DNA from: an uncultured Eubacterium sp.
Lineage (GTDB): Bacteria; Bacillota; Clostridia; Oscillospirales; Acutalibacteraceae
Direction: 5' to 3'
NCBI GenBank assembly: GCA_945979635.1
Contig: CAMFPZ010000061.1
Coordinates: forward strand, 1 to 5,866
DNA length: 5,866 bases
Shown here: positions 5,081 to 5,866 of the stretch, piece by piece
Layout of the letters: each line of letters starts with the position of its first letter
Numbering within the stretch: the stretch's first letter is position 1
Translations under genes and position numbers: made by a program
Notes under the pieces: generated by a model
The model's input: the letters and a program-made list of their open reading frames with translations, nothing else
What the model was told of the DNA's origin: nothing
Databases searched by the model: none

Positions 5081-5632
5081 TTATTCACACACGAGAACGC
5101 CATAGCCTTTTTTACGCTTATAAATTATTCTTGTTTCACCATTTACACCAAGATAAACAAAGAAGCTGTGGCCAAGCATTTCCATTTGAACAATCGCTTC
5201 ATCGTCGGTCATAACATTAAGTGTAACAGTCTTTTGGCGAGTTACATCGACCGACTCATAATAAAGCTCGTCGAAATCCTCCATAGAAACATCGTCGTCC
5301 CCGAATTCATCAAACGCTGTTGCCAATTCATCAATTCCGCCCTTACGCTTTTTGTCAACGAAGAAGGTCTTTAGCTTACGAAGCTTTCGCTTAAGGTCAT
5401 CAACTGCGAGGTCGATTACAGGTTCAATACGCTGTGCAACAGCCTCTCCGCGTATGAACGAGCCGATATGCACAACCGTTATATCACATTTATATCCATC
5501 CTTAAGCTTCGAAAGAGTAACATCGAAGCTTGCATTATTCGGGAGCATTTTTTCAATACGCTTAAGCTCACTCTCAATTCCGTCCTTTGTGCCCTGCTTC
5601 AATTCAAAGCCTCTCGCTGTAATATTAATCAT
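5081..5632 (-). CDS. hpf: Ribosome hibernation promoting factor, long form
   Basis: A 183-residue long-form HPF, which binds the 30S subunit at the mRNA/tRNA channel and, through its C-terminal domain, dimerises ribosomes into inactive 100S particles in resting cells. The N-terminal RaiA/S30AE domain spans about residues 1-95: MINITARGFELKQGTKDGIESELKRIEKML, FDVTLSKLKDGYKCDITVVHIGSFIRGE, then the basic helix DDLKRKLRKLK at 78-88. An acidic linker (about 100-125) leads to the dimerisation domain VDVTRQKTVTLNVMTDDEAIVQMEMLGHSFFVYLGVNGETRIIYKRKKGYGVL (128-180), which matches the family's EEAxxQMexLGHxFF and YxRxxGxYG signatures with a slightly shortened final loop. ATG 5632 is preceded by a near-perfect AAGGAGG (5646-5640) at 7 bases. 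The gene stands alone, convergent with the YetF-type gene, with its own leader and terminator. Confidence 0.97.
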   Translation of the reverse strand: MINITARGFELKQGTKDGIESELKRIEKMLPNNASFDVTLSKLKDGYKCDITVVHIGSFIRGEAVAQRIEPVIDLAVDDLKRKLRKLKTFFVDKKRKGGIDELATAFDEFGDDDVSMEDFDELYYESVDVTRQKTVTLNVMTDDEAIVQMEMLGHSFFVYLGVNGETRIIYKRKKGYGVLVCE

Positions 5633-5674
5633 ACATATACCTCCTTTGAGAGAAATATTATTCTCCCTATTTTT

Positions 5675-5680
5675 ATTATA
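5675..5680 (-). promoter_or_regulatory. -10 box upstream of hpf
   Basis: On the minus strand a perfect TATAAT (5680-5675) lies 42 bases before the hpf start codon. The hexamer 17 bases upstream (TTTAAT) is a weak -35. Transcription would start near 5668, right at a 7-bp hairpin (GGGAGAA 5667-5661 with TTCTCTC 5654-5648, one G-U pair), so the mRNA would begin with a stem-loop just before the ribosome binding site. Confidence 0.5.
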
Positions 5681-5706
5681 GTACCCGAATATGAATAATT
5701 AAAGTA

Positions 5707-5734
5707 TTGTAAAAGAATATATTTATGATATAAT
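5707..5734 (+). promoter_or_regulatory. Extended -10 promoter toward the contig end
   Basis: TTGTAA (5707-5712), a 16-base spacer, and TGATATAAT (5726-5734), a perfect TATAAT with the extended TGn motif. Transcription would start near 5741 and run to the right, divergent from hpf. Confidence 0.72.
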
Positions 5735-5740
5735 AGAAAT

Positions 5741-5820
5741 GAACGCTGTAATTAACCGGGCAGTTTTGTACAAGCGGCAACTGTGCAAGGCTGTCTTATT
5801 TTATACATTATACAGAGGAT
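5741..5820 (+). other. Leader of an unseen downstream gene
   Basis: Eighty bases between the promoter and the adapter hold no gene I can support. They contain alternative pairings: GCAGTT (5760-5765) with AACTGT (5779-5784), or GGCAG (5759-5763) with CTGTC (5791-5795). They end in AGAGGAT (5814-5820), which could be a ribosome binding site. An untranslated, possibly structured leader cut by the contig end is the simplest reading. Confidence 0.4.
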
Positions 5821-5866
5821 CTGTCTCTTATACACATCTCCGAGCCCACGAGACGTAGAGGAATCT
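5821..5866. other. Nextera sequencing adapter, not genomic DNA
   Basis: Bases 5821-5839 are the 19-base Tn5 mosaic end as read through in Nextera libraries. They are followed by the read-2 adapter CGAGCCCACGAGAC (to 5854), then GTAGAGGA (5855-5862), which matches the i7 index N712, then ATCT, the first bases of the P7 flow-cell sequence. The exact order adapter-index-P7 shows this is untrimmed library sequence at the contig end, not a transposon. True sequence ends at 5820. Confidence 0.98.

Noticed and set aside
5005..5374. Plus-strand open frames opposite hpf
   Set aside because: They lie antisense to a clearly recognised hpf gene, lack ribosome binding sites and start within or beside the repeat element.
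1..5820. CRISPR array, tRNA or rRNA genes, phage or plasmid functions
   Set aside because: No regularly spaced direct repeats, no cloverleaf-like sequence and no integrase, transposase or replication gene was seen on either strand.
5821..5839. Tn5 transposon mosaic end, hinting at an insertion sequence
   Set aside because: It is followed directly by the Nextera read-2 adapter, an i7 index and P7 bases, which is the layout of a sequencing library, not a genomic transposon.
5739..5857. Open frame starting with ATG 5739 (MNAVINRAVLYK...) running to the contig end
   Set aside because: The ATG coincides with the predicted transcription start, has no ribosome binding site, resembles no family I know, and its continuation and stop codon lie in adapter sequence.

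Overview
The window is an ordinary-looking stretch of chromosome from a low-GC, Gram-positive anaerobe. Strong AGGAGG-type ribosome binding sites, TTGACA/TATAAT-type promoters, short hairpin-plus-T terminators, an ECF-type QueT transporter, a long-form hibernation factor and a flavodoxin-ferredoxin protein with eight cluster cysteines all fit class Clostridia. A gut Oscillospirales/Ruminococcaceae-like bacterium is my best guess, but no marker gene fixes it. The last 46 bases are not biological: they are an Illumina Nextera read-through adapter with its index, so the contig really ends at base 5820.

Layout. On the minus strand, 1-1026 is a two-gene operon: a TM1586-type nitroreductase followed after one base by a membrane-anchored glycerophosphodiester phosphodiesterase that is cut by the window edge. 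Divergent from it, a consensus promoter drives an 85-residue single-pass membrane protein with a histone-H1-like Lys/Ala/Pro tail. It ends at a strong terminator, and a patatin-like lipase starts only 25 bases further on. A bidirectional terminator at 2363-2402 separates the lipase from a convergent minus-strand operon made of a NifX/NifB-like cluster-binding protein with a His-rich tail and a flavodoxin/2[4Fe-4S] protein.

A compact divergent intergenic region (3527-3705) carries one promoter for that redox operon and another for queT. The queT leader folds like a class I preQ1 riboswitch whose pseudoknot would cover the ribosome binding site, with an extra hairpin inserted before the A-rich tail. 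After queT and its terminator comes a DUF421/YetF-type membrane protein. Next is a GC-rich double-hairpin element that looks like a dispersed intergenic repeat and also serves as a plausible terminator for the convergent hpf gene. A divergent extended -10 promoter at 5707-5734 points to a gene lost beyond the contig end.

How the genes fit together: the window mixes housekeeping and accessory functions (lipid head-group turnover, flavin and iron-sulfur redox chemistry, queuosine precursor uptake, ribosome hibernation) rather than one pathway. I see no phage, transposase, CRISPR, toxin-antitoxin or defence genes. I do not find a convincing new multi-gene system. The items most worth a second look are the riboswitch architecture, the H1-tailed membrane protein, the repeat element and the adapter.
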